A stretch of 13,911 nucleotides of DNA from Solirubrobacterales bacterium (GCA_013813955.1 JACCQW010000383.1:1-13911), one strand, 5' to 3'; shown: positions 1-7,892, counted from the first letter of the stretch. Made by a program: numbers and translations. Notes: a model not told the origin generated them from the sequence alone.

Positions 1-324
1 GCCCCGGCACGCGGCCGCGTGACCGGCATGTCGGTCGGCGCGCGGGCCCGCGCGCGCCTGGGTGCGCTGGGCGGGCAGAACCATGGCGCCAACGCCCGCG
101 ACGCGTTCGTCTTCGAGCACCTGGAGATCGCCAACCTGCACCTGCTCGAGCAGATCGCCGAACGCGTCGACGATCGGGAGACCGCGCAACTGGCGCGCGC
201 CTGCCGCGCCGACGACGAGGAGATGGCGGCGACGATCAACCGCAACTGGACCAACGTGCTCAGCCTCACGCTGGCGTCCAGGGGTCTTCCGACTTTCCGC
301 GCCCAGGACGGTCCGGCCGCATGA
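1..324 (+). CDS. Ferritin-like (DUF892-type) protein, 5' truncated
   Basis: The reading frame is open from the first base of the window to a TGA at 322-324, so the N-terminus lies outside; the GTG at 19 and ATG at 28 are internal candidates but need not be the start. The visible part of about 107 residues has a long helix containing EHLEIANLHLLEQIAERV followed by a second acidic helix with DDEEMAATINRNW. This pattern of paired helices with spaced Glu/His resembles the C-terminal half of DUF892/YciF-type ferritin-like proteins, often linked to stress responses. Metal binding cannot be judged from a fragment. The stop lies 4 nt before the proposed start of the TauE/SafE gene, which suggests co-transcription. 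Family assignment is by resemblance only; another four-helix-bundle protein is possible. Confidence 0.6.
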   Translation, partial: APARGRVTGMSVGARARARLGALGGQNHGANARDAFVFEHLEIANLHLLEQIAERVDDRETAQLARACRADDEEMAATINRNWTNVLSLTLASRGLPTFRAQDGPAA

Positions 325-328
325 GGTC

Positions 329-1114
329 GTGACCGCCGACGTCCTGCTGGCGGTCCCCTTCGGGATCGCCATCGGGTTGGTCGTCGGCGCCGTCGGCGGC
401 GGCGGCGCGATCCTCGCCCTGCCCGTCCTCGTCTACGTGCTCGGCGAGGGGGTGGGCGCCGCGTCGACCGCCTCGCTGATCGTGGTCGCGATCGCCGCGG
501 GCGTCGGTGCCGGCGCGCTGGCGCTGCGCGGACAGGTCTGCTGGCGCCTGGCGCTGATCTTCTCCGCGCCGGCGGCGGTGGGCTCGGTGGCGGGCACCGT
601 GGCCAACGGCGCCGTCAGCGCCCGCGTGCTGATCCTCGCCTTCGTCCCCGTCATGGCCGTGGCCGCCGCCGCGACCTGGCAGCGCGCGGGCGCGACGAAC
701 GACGACGACACGGGCGTGTGCCCGCCCGTGCGCACCGGGCGCGTGATCGTGGCGGGGGGCGGCGTGGGAACGCTGACCGGGTTCTTCGGGGTCGGCGGCG
801 GCTTTCTGATCGTGCCGGTCCTCACGCTGTGGCTCGGCGTGGGATTTCGCCGCTCGGTGGCCACCTCGCTGGTGATCATCACCCTGACCGGGCTGAGCGC
901 CCTCATCGGCCATCTCGTCGCGGACGCGAGCCTCGACGTGCCGGTCACTACGGCCCTGGCCGGCTCGACGGGCGTGGGCGCGCTCCTCGGAACGATCGGC
1001 GCGCAGCGCGTCCCACAGGCCGCACTGGGGCGTGCCTTCGCGGTCCTCATTGTCGCGATCGCCCTGTACCTCCTCGTCGACACGCTGGTCCTCGGAGGTC
1101 CGCCGACCGGGTGA
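329..1114 (+). CDS. TauE/SafE-family membrane transporter (putative sulfite/organosulfonate exporter)
   Basis: The product is a 261-residue, highly hydrophobic protein, the usual length for the family. It has the two Gly-rich half-repeats characteristic of TauE/SafE (DUF81): GLVVGAVGGGGAILALPVL near residues 16-34 and GTLTGFFGVGGGFLIVPVL in the second half, each starting a bundle of predicted membrane helices. A charged cytosolic loop (ATNDDDTG) separates the halves. Family members export sulfite, sulfoacetate or related anions across the inner membrane; the substrate here is not readable. I chose GTG 329 because it sits just after the previous stop and the hydrophobic segment begins at once; the open frame extends upstream to 62, but that part is Arg/Pro-rich shadow sequence over the previous gene. 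An ArsR regulator follows in the same direction, which fits stress- or thiol-linked export. Confidence 0.85.
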   Translation: MTADVLLAVPFGIAIGLVVGAVGGGGAILALPVLVYVLGEGVGAASTASLIVVAIAAGVGAGALALRGQVCWRLALIFSAPAAVGSVAGTVANGAVSARVLILAFVPVMAVAAAATWQRAGATNDDDTGVCPPVRTGRVIVAGGGVGTLTGFFGVGGGFLIVPVLTLWLGVGFRRSVATSLVIITLTGLSALIGHLVADASLDVPVTTALAGSTGVGALLGTIGAQRVPQAALGRAFAVLIVAIALYLLVDTLVLGGPPTG

Positions 1115-1153
1115 CTCGCAGGCAGGCAGCCCCTGGACTCCACCGCACGGTTG

Positions 1154-1159
1154 TACAGT
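1154..1159 (+). promoter_or_regulatory. Candidate leaderless -10 box for arsR-family gene
   Basis: TACAGT matches the actinobacterial TAnnnT -10 pattern and ends 6 nt before the ATG at 1166. Transcription would then begin at or next to the start codon, giving a leaderless mRNA. No Shine-Dalgarno sequence is visible upstream of this ATG, which agrees. No convincing -35 is seen. Confidence 0.45.
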
Positions 1160-1165
1160 TCGCCC

Positions 1166-1516
1166 ATGGCGCTGCGCCTTCCACAGCCCCTTCCCGCAGA
1201 GCTCGTCGAGCTGGTCGCCGATCGCTTCCGGGTCCTCGGTGAGCCGATGCGCATCCGGCTTCTCGACCGCCTGCGCCAGAGCCCGGCGACCGTGCAGGAG
1301 CTGACCGAGGCGACGGCCGCGTCACAGCAGAACGTCTCCAAGCACCTCGGTGTGCTGCACCGCGCCGGCATGGTCGCCCGCGCCAGGGACGGCAACTTCG
1401 TGCGCTACGAGATCGCCGACCCCTCGGTGTTCGAGCTCTGCGAGACCGTCTGCGGCGGCCTGCACCGCCAGGCCGACGCGCTGCGCTCCGTTCTGGGCCA
1501 GAACGCGACGGCCTGA
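1166..1516 (+). CDS. ArsR/SmtB-family winged-helix transcriptional regulator
   Basis: The 116-residue protein has the ArsR signature: DRFRVLGEPMRIRLLDRL (residues 19-36) leads into the HTH, whose recognition helix lies in ASQQNVSKHLGVLHRAGMV (52-70), followed by the wing at ARARDGNFVRYEIAD. It should be a dimeric repressor that leaves DNA on binding metal or on thiol chemistry. It lacks the classical alpha-3 ELCVCD metal motif. The only cysteines are Cys92 and Cys96 in the last helix (LCETVC), a possible thiol or metal sensor pair; this is inference. Some sulfur-responsive ArsR proteins (BigR/SqrR type) also use cysteines but pair an N-terminal with a C-terminal one, which is not the case here. 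ATG 1166 is preferred over TTG 1151, which overlaps the -10 box. It sits 51 nt after the TauE/SafE gene, its likely target or functional partner. Confidence 0.88.
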   Translation: MALRLPQPLPAELVELVADRFRVLGEPMRIRLLDRLRQSPATVQELTEATAASQQNVSKHLGVLHRAGMVARARDGNFVRYEIADPSVFELCETVCGGLHRQADALRSVLGQNATA

Positions 1517-1558
1517 GCTGACCGTTTCGTGAACCGCCCAGCCGGCCGGGTGGAGTTG

Positions 1559-1571
1559 ACCCGTGTCGGGT
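1559..1571. promoter_or_regulatory. Short inverted repeat upstream of the first tandem paralog
   Basis: ACCCG-TGT-CGGGT is a perfect 5-bp inverted repeat, 11 nt before the ATG at 1583 and downstream of the ArsR gene stop. It could be a small operator half-site pair or part of the promoter region. It is short enough to arise by chance in GC-rich DNA. Confidence 0.25.
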
Positions 1572-1582
1572 AAGCACCGGAC

Positions 1583-2002
1583 ATGATCAAAGGAGCACTT
1601 GCCGGGTTGATCGGCACCGCGGCGATGACCGCGGCCCAGACCGCCGAGATGCGCGTCACCGGTCGCCGGGCATCGATGGTGCCCGGCCACGTCGCCTCGA
1701 AGCTGCTGGGTCTGAAGCCGGAGGACGACGACGCCCTCGCGCGCATCTCCATACGCATGCACTGGGCCCACGGCATGACGCAGGGCACGATCCGCGCGGC
1801 GATCGGCCGTGCCGGCCTCCGTGGTCCCGCGGCCGCGGCCACGCACTTCGCGCTTATGTGGACGAGCGACGCGGTGCTCTACAAGGGACTCGGGATCTCG
1901 CCCTGGCCCTGGGAGTGGAGCCTCGAGGAGCTGGCCCCCGACGTGCTGCACAAGGGGCTCTATGCGGTGGCGACCGGCGCGGCGTACGACCGCCTGACCT
2001 GA
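1583..2002 (+). CDS. Uncharacterised small membrane-associated protein, tandem paralog A
   Basis: I do not recognise a named family for this 139-residue protein. It starts with a Gly/Ala-rich hydrophobic helix (KGALAGLIGTAAMTAAQT, residues 3-20) typical of a membrane segment and continues with alternating hydrophobic and short charged stretches. Conserved-looking residues are His60-Trp61-x-x-Gly64, THF at 87-89, PWPW at 107-110 and D120-x-LH. The next gene encodes a protein that aligns to it without gaps at a constant offset of nine residues, with about 55 identities over 132 positions counted by eye, so the two arose by tandem duplication. ATG 1583 has no good Shine-Dalgarno sequence; TAAGCA at 1571-1576 is a poor -10 match at leaderless spacing. 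The paralogs may form a heteromer, which is inference. Confidence 0.8.
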   Translation: MIKGALAGLIGTAAMTAAQTAEMRVTGRRASMVPGHVASKLLGLKPEDDDALARISIRMHWAHGMTQGTIRAAIGRAGLRGPAAAATHFALMWTSDAVLYKGLGISPWPWEWSLEELAPDVLHKGLYAVATGAAYDRLT

Positions 2003-2019
2003 TCGGGTCGAGGTCGATC

Positions 2020-2478
2020 GTGGGACTGGGAGACACTGCCGGCGCGGTCGGCAAGGGGCTGTTCGCCGGTGCGGCCGGCACGGTGGCGATGACCGCGTCG
2101 AGCACGCTCGAGGCCAAGCTGCGCGGGCGCGGGTCCAGCTCGGCGCCGGCCGATGCCGCGGGCAAGGTGCTCGGGGTCCAGCCCCGTAACCCGGCCGGCA
2201 CGGCCCGGTTCTCCACCGTCGTGCATTGGAGCTACGGGACCTCTTGGGGCGCCGTGCGCGGGCTGCTGCACGCGGCCGGGATCGACGGGCCCGTGGCCGT
2301 CGCCGCGCACTTCGCCGCGGTGTGGGGTTCGGCCCAGGTCATGCTCCCCGCGCTGGACGTCGCGCCGCCGCCCTGGAAGAGCGACCCCGCGGAGATCGCG
2401 ATCGACGCCCTGCATCACGCCGTCTATGCGATCGCCACCGCCATGGCGTTCACGGCGCTCGAGGAGGGCTCCTCCTGA
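2020..2478 (+). CDS. Uncharacterised small membrane-associated protein, tandem paralog B
   Basis: This 152-residue protein is the duplicate of the preceding gene product. It shares KG--AG--GT-AMTA at residues 12-26, LGVQP (51-55), HWSYG (69-73), GP-A-AAHFA around 90-99, the PPPW stretch and the D129-ALHH C-terminal motif. The conserved His/Trp/Gly positions may mark a ligand site or packing motif; no enzymatic signature is recognised. The frame is open from 1858, but GTG 2020 is preferred: it lies 17 nt after the stop of paralog A, has GAGG at 2010-2013 six bases upstream, and gives an N-terminus that aligns with paralog A. The two genes are probably one operon. The gene ends 7 nt from a convergent small gene. 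Confidence 0.8.
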   Translation: MGLGDTAGAVGKGLFAGAAGTVAMTASSTLEAKLRGRGSSSAPADAAGKVLGVQPRNPAGTARFSTVVHWSYGTSWGAVRGLLHAAGIDGPVAVAAHFAAVWGSAQVMLPALDVAPPPWKSDPAEIAIDALHHAVYAIATAMAFTALEEGSS

Positions 2479-2480
2479 GC

Positions 2481-2511
2481 GCGACTCACTCGCGGCGTTC
2501 GAGCGAGTCGC
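2481..2511. terminator. Candidate hairpin between convergent genes
   Basis: GCGACTC (2481-2487) is perfectly complementary to GAGTCGC (2505-2511). An alternative nested stem is formed by ACTCGC (2488-2493) and GCGAGT (2503-2508). The hairpin lies just after the stop of paralog B and over the 3' end of the convergent small gene. There is no T-tract, as is common for GC-rich actinobacterial terminators. Confidence 0.4.
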
Positions 2512-2698
2512 CGATCAGCCACAGCGTGGGCGGCCACAGCCCGACGAACAGGGCACGGCGCTCGGCGTTGCCGCGCTCGTCCTGATCGACGGTCTTGGCC
2601 CGGATCCACAGGCCGACGCAGAGACAGACCGAGCCGAGCGAGGCGAGATGGACATGCCAGCCGCGGAGGCCGATCCGGCTGAGAGCGGACGTGATCAC
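2486..2698 (-). CDS. Small two-helix membrane protein, function unknown
   Basis: The 70-residue product reads as a real small membrane protein rather than a shadow. It has a hydrophobic segment at about residues 13-33 (LASLGSVCLCVGLWI), a charged linker with DERGNAERR, and a second hydrophobic, Trp/Pro-containing segment at about 50-64 (ALFVGLWPPTLWLIGDSLE). The overlapping plus-strand frame is Arg/Pro-rich and low in sense. The GTG start at 2698 is the furthest upstream and only moderately supported; no well-spaced Shine-Dalgarno site is seen (GGAG sits too close). Its stop is 7 nt from the convergent paralog B gene, and its 5' end is divergent from the DUF1990 gene. No function can be proposed. 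Confidence 0.6.
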   Translation of the reverse strand: MITSALSRIGLRGWHVHLASLGSVCLCVGLWIRAKTVDQDERGNAERRALFVGLWPPTLWLIGDSLERRE

Positions 2699-2783
2699 GC
2701 TCCGGCCAGTACCCGATTCCCAGCAAACCCCACCCCGATCGGGCGCTCGTGATGGCGCGGGTCACAGCGGGTACCCGGACGGG

Positions 2784-4208
2784 ATGCCGCCGGCCCCGCG
2801 ATTTCTGAGGACGGCCGCCCGCTGGCCGCTCGGGATCGGCCTGACGTCCTGGCGCTATATGTGGCGCACGACGCCGACCCACCGCCGCGAGCGCCCCGGG
2901 GCGCTCAGCGACCACATGCCGCCGGCCGCGCCCGAGCCCCCCGGGGATCGTCACCGGCTGCAGCCGGTCGAAGATGGCGTCGGCGCGTTGCTGCACCGCC
3001 GCTATCACGCACGCATCTCCGGCGCCGAGATGACGGCGACCGAGCTGATCGCTCGCCTGGGCGAGGATCCCAACCGCGTCTCGCCGTCGGAGTTCGCCCG
3101 CTTCGAGAAGGTGCGGGGCGCATCGGGGCGACTCGCGGTCGGTGACGAGTTCGTGGTGCGGATGCCCGGCCCCTGGGACGGCCCGGTGCGCGTCGTGGGC
3201 ACCACTGCAACCTCCTATCGGCTGGCGACGCTCGACGGGCACCTCGAAGCCGGACAGATCGAGTTCTCGGCCGCCGACGGCCATCCGATGCAGTTCACCA
3301 TCGAGTCCTGGGCGCGCTCGGGCGACCGGCTCTCCGAGGTGCTCTACGACCGGTTGCGGATGTCCAAGGAGGTCCAGTTCCACATGTGGGTCTCCTATCT
3401 CGAGCGCATCGTCGAGCTCACCGGCGGACGCCGCGAGGGAGCCATCGATGTCGACACCCGGCGCGTGGCTCCGCAGCCGCCGCGCCATCCGCCCTTCGCG
3501 CGCGCGGACGTCACCGCCCTGCTCGCCGATCTCGCCGACCGGCCGCTGAACTTCGACCTCGCCCGCCGCGCGGAGTACACCCGCGCCAACGGGTGGCACA
3601 TCGACGCCTATTGCCAGCCGCTGGCCGGCGAGGCGCCGGGCGAGCCGCTGCCCGACGGGGCGTTCGCGGTCGCCACACGACTCCTGCACGACTACGAGTT
3701 CCCCGACCCGGACCTCGTCCGCGGTATCTACGATCGCGAAGGCCCGCTGGAGGGCCGCGACATGCTGCTCGAGGTGCGCTGGCACGGCCTGAGGCTGCAC
3801 GCCGGGGTGCGCGTCGGCGAGCGCTTCGACGAGCGCGCTGTCGTCGAGGGCCGCGAGGTGCAGGTCTCAGGATGGAACTACCGCACGCTCGAAGGTCACT
3901 TCGAGATGGGCCAGATGGACTACGCGGTCTGGAAGTGGCTGGACAGCGGCCGGGTGGAGTTCCGCATCCACGCCTTCGCGCGCGCCGCCCGCACGGGCAA
4001 CCCGATCCTGCGCCTGGGCTTCGCCCTGATCGGCCGTCGTGAGCAGGTGCGTTTCGCGAAGACGGCGTGCCGGCGCATGGCGCAGCTCGTCACGGCCGAG
4101 CTGCGGGGACGCGGCGAGCCCGTGCCGAGCGAAATCGGCGCGCTCACGGTTGCGCCGGCCGCCGACCTGCCGGCCCTGGAGCGCAAGCTGAGCGATGGTT
4201 CGGGGTAG
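2784..4208 (+). CDS. Tandem DUF1990-like protein (two diverged units)
   Basis: This 474-residue protein has a short N-terminal region (TSWRYMWRTTPTHRRE, residues 21-36), a first unit at about 60-212 and a second at about 255-436. The second resembles DUF1990: a strand-rich part ends in YRTLEGHFEMGQMDYAVW, then a strand with EFRIHAFARAA (392-402) and a C-terminal helix RFAKTACRRM (423-432). The first unit echoes it: LATLDGHLEAGQIEFSA (148-163), FTIESWAR (171-178), then a helix with FHMWVSYLERIVEL (199-212). Both are probably SRPBCC-like ligand-binding folds; that is inference. No catalytic motif is recognised. ATG 2784 precedes the first conserved block; the open frame upstream to 2595 runs antisense through the small gene and is disregarded. 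The stop is 9 nt before the FAD-Rieske start, so the two are very likely co-transcribed. Confidence 0.78.
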   Translation: MPPAPRFLRTAARWPLGIGLTSWRYMWRTTPTHRRERPGALSDHMPPAAPEPPGDRHRLQPVEDGVGALLHRRYHARISGAEMTATELIARLGEDPNRVSPSEFARFEKVRGASGRLAVGDEFVVRMPGPWDGPVRVVGTTATSYRLATLDGHLEAGQIEFSAADGHPMQFTIESWARSGDRLSEVLYDRLRMSKEVQFHMWVSYLERIVELTGGRREGAIDVDTRRVAPQPPRHPPFARADVTALLADLADRPLNFDLARRAEYTRANGWHIDAYCQPLAGEAPGEPLPDGAFAVATRLLHDYEFPDPDLVRGIYDREGPLEGRDMLLEVRWHGLRLHAGVRVGERFDERAVVEGREVQVSGWNYRTLEGHFEMGQMDYAVWKWLDSGRVEFRIHAFARAARTGNPILRLGFALIGRREQVRFAKTACRRMAQLVTAELRGRGEPVPSEIGALTVAPAADLPALERKLSDGSG

Positions 4209-4217
4209 AGGCATCCC

Positions 4218-5711
4218 ATGACGACCTCCGCCGATCAGTCGCTCTGGCTCGACCAGGGCGCGAGCACCGCCTACCCGCCGCCGGCCGGCGACCTGGATGT
4301 CGACGTCGCCGTGCTGGGCGGAGGGATCGCCGGCCTGACCACCGCCCTGCTGCTCAAGCGTGACGGCGCGCGCGTGGCCGTGCTCGAGGCGCGCCGGGTC
4401 GGCTCGGGCGTCACGGGCTGCACGACCGCGAAGGTCAGCGCGCTGCAGCAGACCGTGCTGAGCACGATCCGCCGCCGCCACGGCGACGACGGCGCCGAGG
4501 ACTACGCGCAGGCGAGCCTCGCGGCGGTCGGGCTGCTCGCGGGGATCGTCGCCGAGGAGGGCATCGACTGCGATCTCGAGCGCCGGCCCGCCTTCACCTA
4601 CGCGGCCTCCGAGGGGGAGCGCTCCGCGGTGGAGGGCGAGCACGACGCGGCGCGCGCCGCGGGCCTGCAGGTCGATCTCGTCGACGAGATCGACGTGCCC
4701 TACGCGGTCCAGGGCGCCGTGCGCCTCGACGACCAGCTGCAACTGCACCCCGTGCGCTACGTGCAGGGGCTCGCCGCGGCGGTGCACGGCGACGGCTCGG
4801 TCGTGCATGAGCAGACCCGGGCCGTCGGCGTCGAGGCCGGCGCGCCGTGCCGCGTGCGCACCACGGCGGGGACGGTGACCGCCCGGCAGGTCGTCGACGC
4901 CGCGCACTACCCGCTGCTGGACCGCGGGCTGTTCTTCGCGCGCCTGGAGCCGACGCGCTCGTACTGCATCGCCGCCCGCCTGCGCGGCAGCGTTCCGCAG
5001 GGGATGTCGATCTCGGCGGGGAGCACCTCGCGCTCGCTGCGCTCCTACGGAGACCTGCTGATCGTCGGCGGGGAGGGGCACGCCACCGGGGCGAGCGAGG
5101 CCACGCCGGAGCGCTACGCGCGCCTGGAGACCTTCGCCCGCGAGCACTGGGACGTGGAGGCGGTCACCCACCGCTGGTCGGCCCAGGACCCGACGTCCTG
5201 GGACCACCTGCCGGTGATCGGTCCCTACCCGCGCTCGTCGCGGCTGTACGTCGCCTCCGGCTTTCAGAAGTGGGGGTTCACGGGCGGGACGCTCGCCGCG
5301 CGCATCATCAGCGACCTGATCGCCGGCCGCCAGAGCCCGCGGGCGCAGCGCTTCAGCCCCAGCCGGGTCGGCGTCGGCGGGCTGGCCAAGCTGGCCCAGG
5401 TCAACGCCAAGGTCGGAGCCGACTTCGTCGGCGATCGGATCCGGCCGCCGCGGCCCGGCTCCGCCGACGCCCTCGCGCCGGGCGAGGGCGGGGTGGTGCG
5501 CGACGGGCTGGGCAAGAAGGGCGTCTACCGCGATGAGGCCGGGGCCCTGCACGCGGTCTCGCTGCGCTGCACGCACCTGGGCTGCCTGGTGCGATTCAAC
5601 GCCGCGGAGCGCACCTGGGACTGCCCGTGCCACGGGTCGCGCTTCGACACCGACGGCGCCGTCCTGGAGGGGCCCGCCACCAGACCGCTCGAGCGCCGCG
5701 ACCCGGCATAG
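4218..5711 (+). CDS. FAD-dependent oxidoreductase with C-terminal Rieske [2Fe-2S] domain
   Basis: The 497-residue protein is a two-domain fusion. Residues 28-60 form the Rossmann FAD site ([20 protein letters not shown], then acidic VLEARR), followed by the [17 protein letters not shown] motif of DadA/glycine-oxidase-like enzymes. The FAD domain closes with [19 protein letters not shown] (331-349) and KWGFTGG. Residues about 410-495 form a bc1/b6f-like Rieske domain: Cys451 and His453 (CTHLGC), and Cys469 and His472 (CPCHGS) as cluster ligands, with Cys456 and Cys471 placed to make the stabilising disulfide. It probably oxidises an amine, amino acid or similar substrate with FAD and passes electrons to the Rieske centre; the substrate is unknown. 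There is no signal peptide. AGAGG at 4207-4211 overlaps the upstream stop and sits 6 nt before the ATG, indicating coupling to the DUF1990 gene. Confidence 0.92.
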   Translation: MTTSADQSLWLDQGASTAYPPPAGDLDVDVAVLGGGIAGLTTALLLKRDGARVAVLEARRVGSGVTGCTTAKVSALQQTVLSTIRRRHGDDGAEDYAQASLAAVGLLAGIVAEEGIDCDLERRPAFTYAASEGERSAVEGEHDAARAAGLQVDLVDEIDVPYAVQGAVRLDDQLQLHPVRYVQGLAAAVHGDGSVVHEQTRAVGVEAGAPCRVRTTAGTVTARQVVDAAHYPLLDRGLFFARLEPTRSYCIAARLRGSVPQGMSISAGSTSRSLRSYGDLLIVGGEGHATGASEATPERYARLETFAREHWDVEAVTHRWSAQDPTSWDHLPVIGPYPRSSRLYVASGFQKWGFTGGTLAARIISDLIAGRQSPRAQRFSPSRVGVGGLAKLAQVNAKVGADFVGDRIRPPRPGSADALAPGEGGVVRDGLGKKGVYRDEAGALHAVSLRCTHLGCLVRFNAAERTWDCPCHGSRFDTDGAVLEGPATRPLERRDPA

Positions 5712-5717
5712 GGCCTC

Positions 5718-5741
5718 TGGGCCCGGCCGCCGCCGGGCCTA
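5718..5741. terminator. Bidirectional hairpin terminator
   Basis: GGCCCGGC (5720-5727) and GCCGGGCC (5732-5739) form a perfect 8-bp stem with a 4-nt loop, extendable to 10 bp with a G-T and a T-A pair. It occupies the 33-nt gap between the convergent FAD-Rieske and MMPL stops, exactly where a shared terminator is expected. It has no U-tract. Confidence 0.6.
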
Positions 5742-5744
5742 CAC

Positions 5745-7880
5745 CTAGGCCTCGCGCAACCCGAAGCGCCGGTGAAAGCGCCGCAACGGCGCCGGAGCCC
5801 ACCAGTTCCACTCGCCGAACAGCCGCATGAGCGACGGGACGAGCAGAGCTCGGACGATCGTCGCGTCGATCAGCACGCCGACGGCCTGGCCGATCGCGAC
5901 CTGCTTCATGAAGAACACCGAGCTGACGGCAAAGGCCAGGAACACGACGGCGATCATCACCGCCGCGGCGGTGATCACCCGGCCGGTCCGCCCGATCCCG
6001 GTCGCCACCGCCTGCTCGTTGGTCGCGCCCAGGTCGTGCTGCTCCTTGATGCGGGCCATCACGAGCACCGCGTAGTCGGTGGCCAGGCCGAAGATGACCG
6101 CGAACAGGAACACCAGGCTCGTCACCTCGATGGCGGCCGGGCCCGTGTAGTCCAGCGGGCTGGTCAGCCAGCCCTCCTGGAAGGCGAGCACGAGGATCCC
6201 GAGCGTCGCCGCGAGCGTCAGCACGTTCATCATCAGCGTCTTGACCGGCAGGAGCACCGAGCCGGTGAGCATGAACAGCAGCAGCAGCGTGCAGCCGGCG
6301 ATGATCGCGCCCACCAGCGGCAGGTGGTCGAGGAGGCTCTGCTTCTCGTCCATGAAGCGGGCGGTGTTCCCGGACACGAGGACCCCGGCCGGGCCGGGTG
6401 CGCCGCGCGCGCGGATCTCGTCGACGGCGTCCTGCGCCGAGCGCGACAGCGCGGCCCCGTCCGGGGCGAAGTTGGCGAACGCGGTGCGCTCGGATGCGCG
6501 CGCGAACCGCGCCGCGCCCGCGATGCCGTCGACAGCTTCGATCCGCCGGGCCATCTGCGCGAGCTGCGTGTCGCCGATCTGTCCGCGGACGGTCACGGTG
6601 ATCGCCTCGGTCACGTCGCGCGGGTAGCGCTCCTGGAGGTACTCGTTGACCGCGTGGGAGGGCTGACCGGGCGGCACCGCTTCGGCACTGGGCCCCGTGA
6701 GGGTCGTGAAGAGCAGCGGCGTCGAGGCCGCCAGCAGCAGCGCGACGCTGGCCAGCGCGACCGCGACCGGCCGGCGCATCACGCCGCGCGCGAGCCGGTA
6801 CCACCCGTCGGACTCGTCGGAGACGGCAGGGCCGCGGCGTACCGCGAGCGCGTTGACACGGGTGCCCAGCAGGGCCAGGAGCGATGGCACCACGAGGACG
6901 GCGATGACCGCCGAGAGGACCCCGACGGCGGCGCCGCCGATGGCCACGGAGTACAGGAAGCGCTGTGGCAGCAGGACGAGCGCCGCCAGCGCAACCGCGA
7001 CGGTGAAGCCGGAGAACAGCACGGTTCGTCCCGCGGTCATCACGGTCCGGCGGTGCGCCTCGCGCGTGGCCCCGCCCGCGCGCTCGAGCTCCTCCCGGTA
7101 ACGGGAGACGAGCAGCAGCGCGTAGTCGACCGCGAGCCCGAGGCTGAGCGCGGTGGCGATGTTCAGGGCGAACAGCGACGTGTCGACGAAGCCCGACATC
7201 ACCCGCAGCACCAGAAAAGTCCCGAGGATCGAGACGACGCCGATGAGCAGCGGGATCGCGGCCGCCACGACGCCGCGGAAGACCAGCAGCAGCAGGACGG
7301 CCAGGATCGGGAACGCGATCAGCTCCGCTTTCGTCAGGTCGGCGCGCGTCTGATCGTTGACGTCGTTGAAGCTGGCCGCGAAGCCCCCCAGGGAGACGTC
7401 GAGCGTGGTCGAGGCGATCCGGCGACCGGCCTCCTCCGCGGCGACGCCGCCCTCGTCCTCGATGTCCTGGGTCGACAGATGACCCGAGATCACAAGTGAG
7501 CGGCCGTCCGTGGCGACCAGCGACCGCGCCCGGCGCGGATCCTCCAGCGGGTTGATCACGCGCCCCACGTGCTCGGTGCCCGCGAGCTCGCGACCGATGC
7601 GGGCGACCTCCCGCCGGACCGCCGGGCGCGAGACGTCCAGCGGGCCGCCGTCCCGGGCGCGCACGAGCACGACGATCCCCGGGGTGGCGTCGTAGCCGAG
7701 CTCGTCGCGCAGCAGCGCCGTGGCGCGCTCGCTCTCCGACGCGCTGTCGGTGAACCCGGCGGCCTTGAGGCGGCCCTCGACGTCGTGGCCCAGCGCGGCG
7801 GCGAGGACCACGAAGGCGCAGACGAGCGCCAGCACGAGCTTCGGCCGGCGCCAGGTCAGGTCTGCGATGCGGCCGAGCAT
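5745..7880 (-). CDS. MMPL/RND-family membrane transporter
   Basis: The 711-residue protein has the twofold MMPL layout: a membrane helix at about 13-32, a periplasmic loop (about 33-180), five to six helices at about 187-340, a second single helix at about 370-392, a second loop (393-520) and a final helix bundle (521-685). Each half carries the proton-relay motif with Asp-Tyr: GLAVDYALLLVSRYREE at 248-264 and GLATDYAVLVMARIKEQ at 598-614. This supports proton-driven export of lipids or hydrophobic compounds; the cargo is unknown. Length and architecture match actinobacterial MMPL proteins and it looks intact. It has an ATG start, no Shine-Dalgarno sequence and a very short predicted leader. 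It is downstream of the DUF2277 gene on the same strand but 138 nt away, so it probably has its own promoter. Confidence 0.93.
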   Translation of the reverse strand: MLGRIADLTWRRPKLVLALVCAFVVLAAALGHDVEGRLKAAGFTDSASESERATALLRDELGYDATPGIVVLVRARDGGPLDVSRPAVRREVARIGRELAGTEHVGRVINPLEDPRRARSLVATDGRSLVISGHLSTQDIEDEGGVAAEEAGRRIASTTLDVSLGGFAASFNDVNDQTRADLTKAELIAFPILAVLLLLVFRGVVAAAIPLLIGVVSILGTFLVLRVMSGFVDTSLFALNIATALSLGLAVDYALLLVSRYREELERAGGATREAHRRTVMTAGRTVLFSGFTVAVALAALVLLPQRFLYSVAIGGAAVGVLSAVIAVLVVPSLLALLGTRVNALAVRRGPAVSDESDGWYRLARGVMRRPVAVALASVALLLAASTPLLFTTLTGPSAEAVPPGQPSHAVNEYLQERYPRDVTEAITVTVRGQIGDTQLAQMARRIEAVDGIAGAARFARASERTAFANFAPDGAALSRSAQDAVDEIRARGAPGPAGVLVSGNTARFMDEKQSLLDHLPLVGAIIAGCTLLLLFMLTGSVLLPVKTLMMNVLTLAATLGILVLAFQEGWLTSPLDYTGPAAIEVTSLVFLFAVIFGLATDYAVLVMARIKEQHDLGATNEQAVATGIGRTGRVITAAAVMIAVVFLAFAVSSVFFMKQVAIGQAVGVLIDATIVRALLVPSLMRLFGEWNWWAPAPLRRFHRRFGLREA

Positions 7881-7892
7881 GGAGGCGGCGCA

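Noticed and set aside
2734..2743. Palindrome CCCGATCGGG between the divergent small gene and the DUF1990 gene
   Set aside because: A 10-base palindrome is readily found by chance in such GC-rich DNA and no promoter boxes could be aligned with it.
2595..2783. N-terminal extension of the DUF1990 protein
   Set aside because: The extension is Pro/Arg-rich, overlaps the antisense small membrane gene, and precedes the first conserved block without a ribosome binding site.
3867..5633. A 588-codon open frame on the minus strand across the FAD-Rieske gene
   Set aside because: Its translation is Arg/Ala/Gly/Pro-rich with no recognisable domain, while the plus strand encodes clear FAD and Rieske motifs. 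Long antisense frames are expected at this GC content.
5772..7499. A 575-codon plus-strand frame opposite the MMPL gene
   Set aside because: It is a shadow rich in Arg, Glu, Gln and His with no domain signature, opposite an unambiguous transporter.
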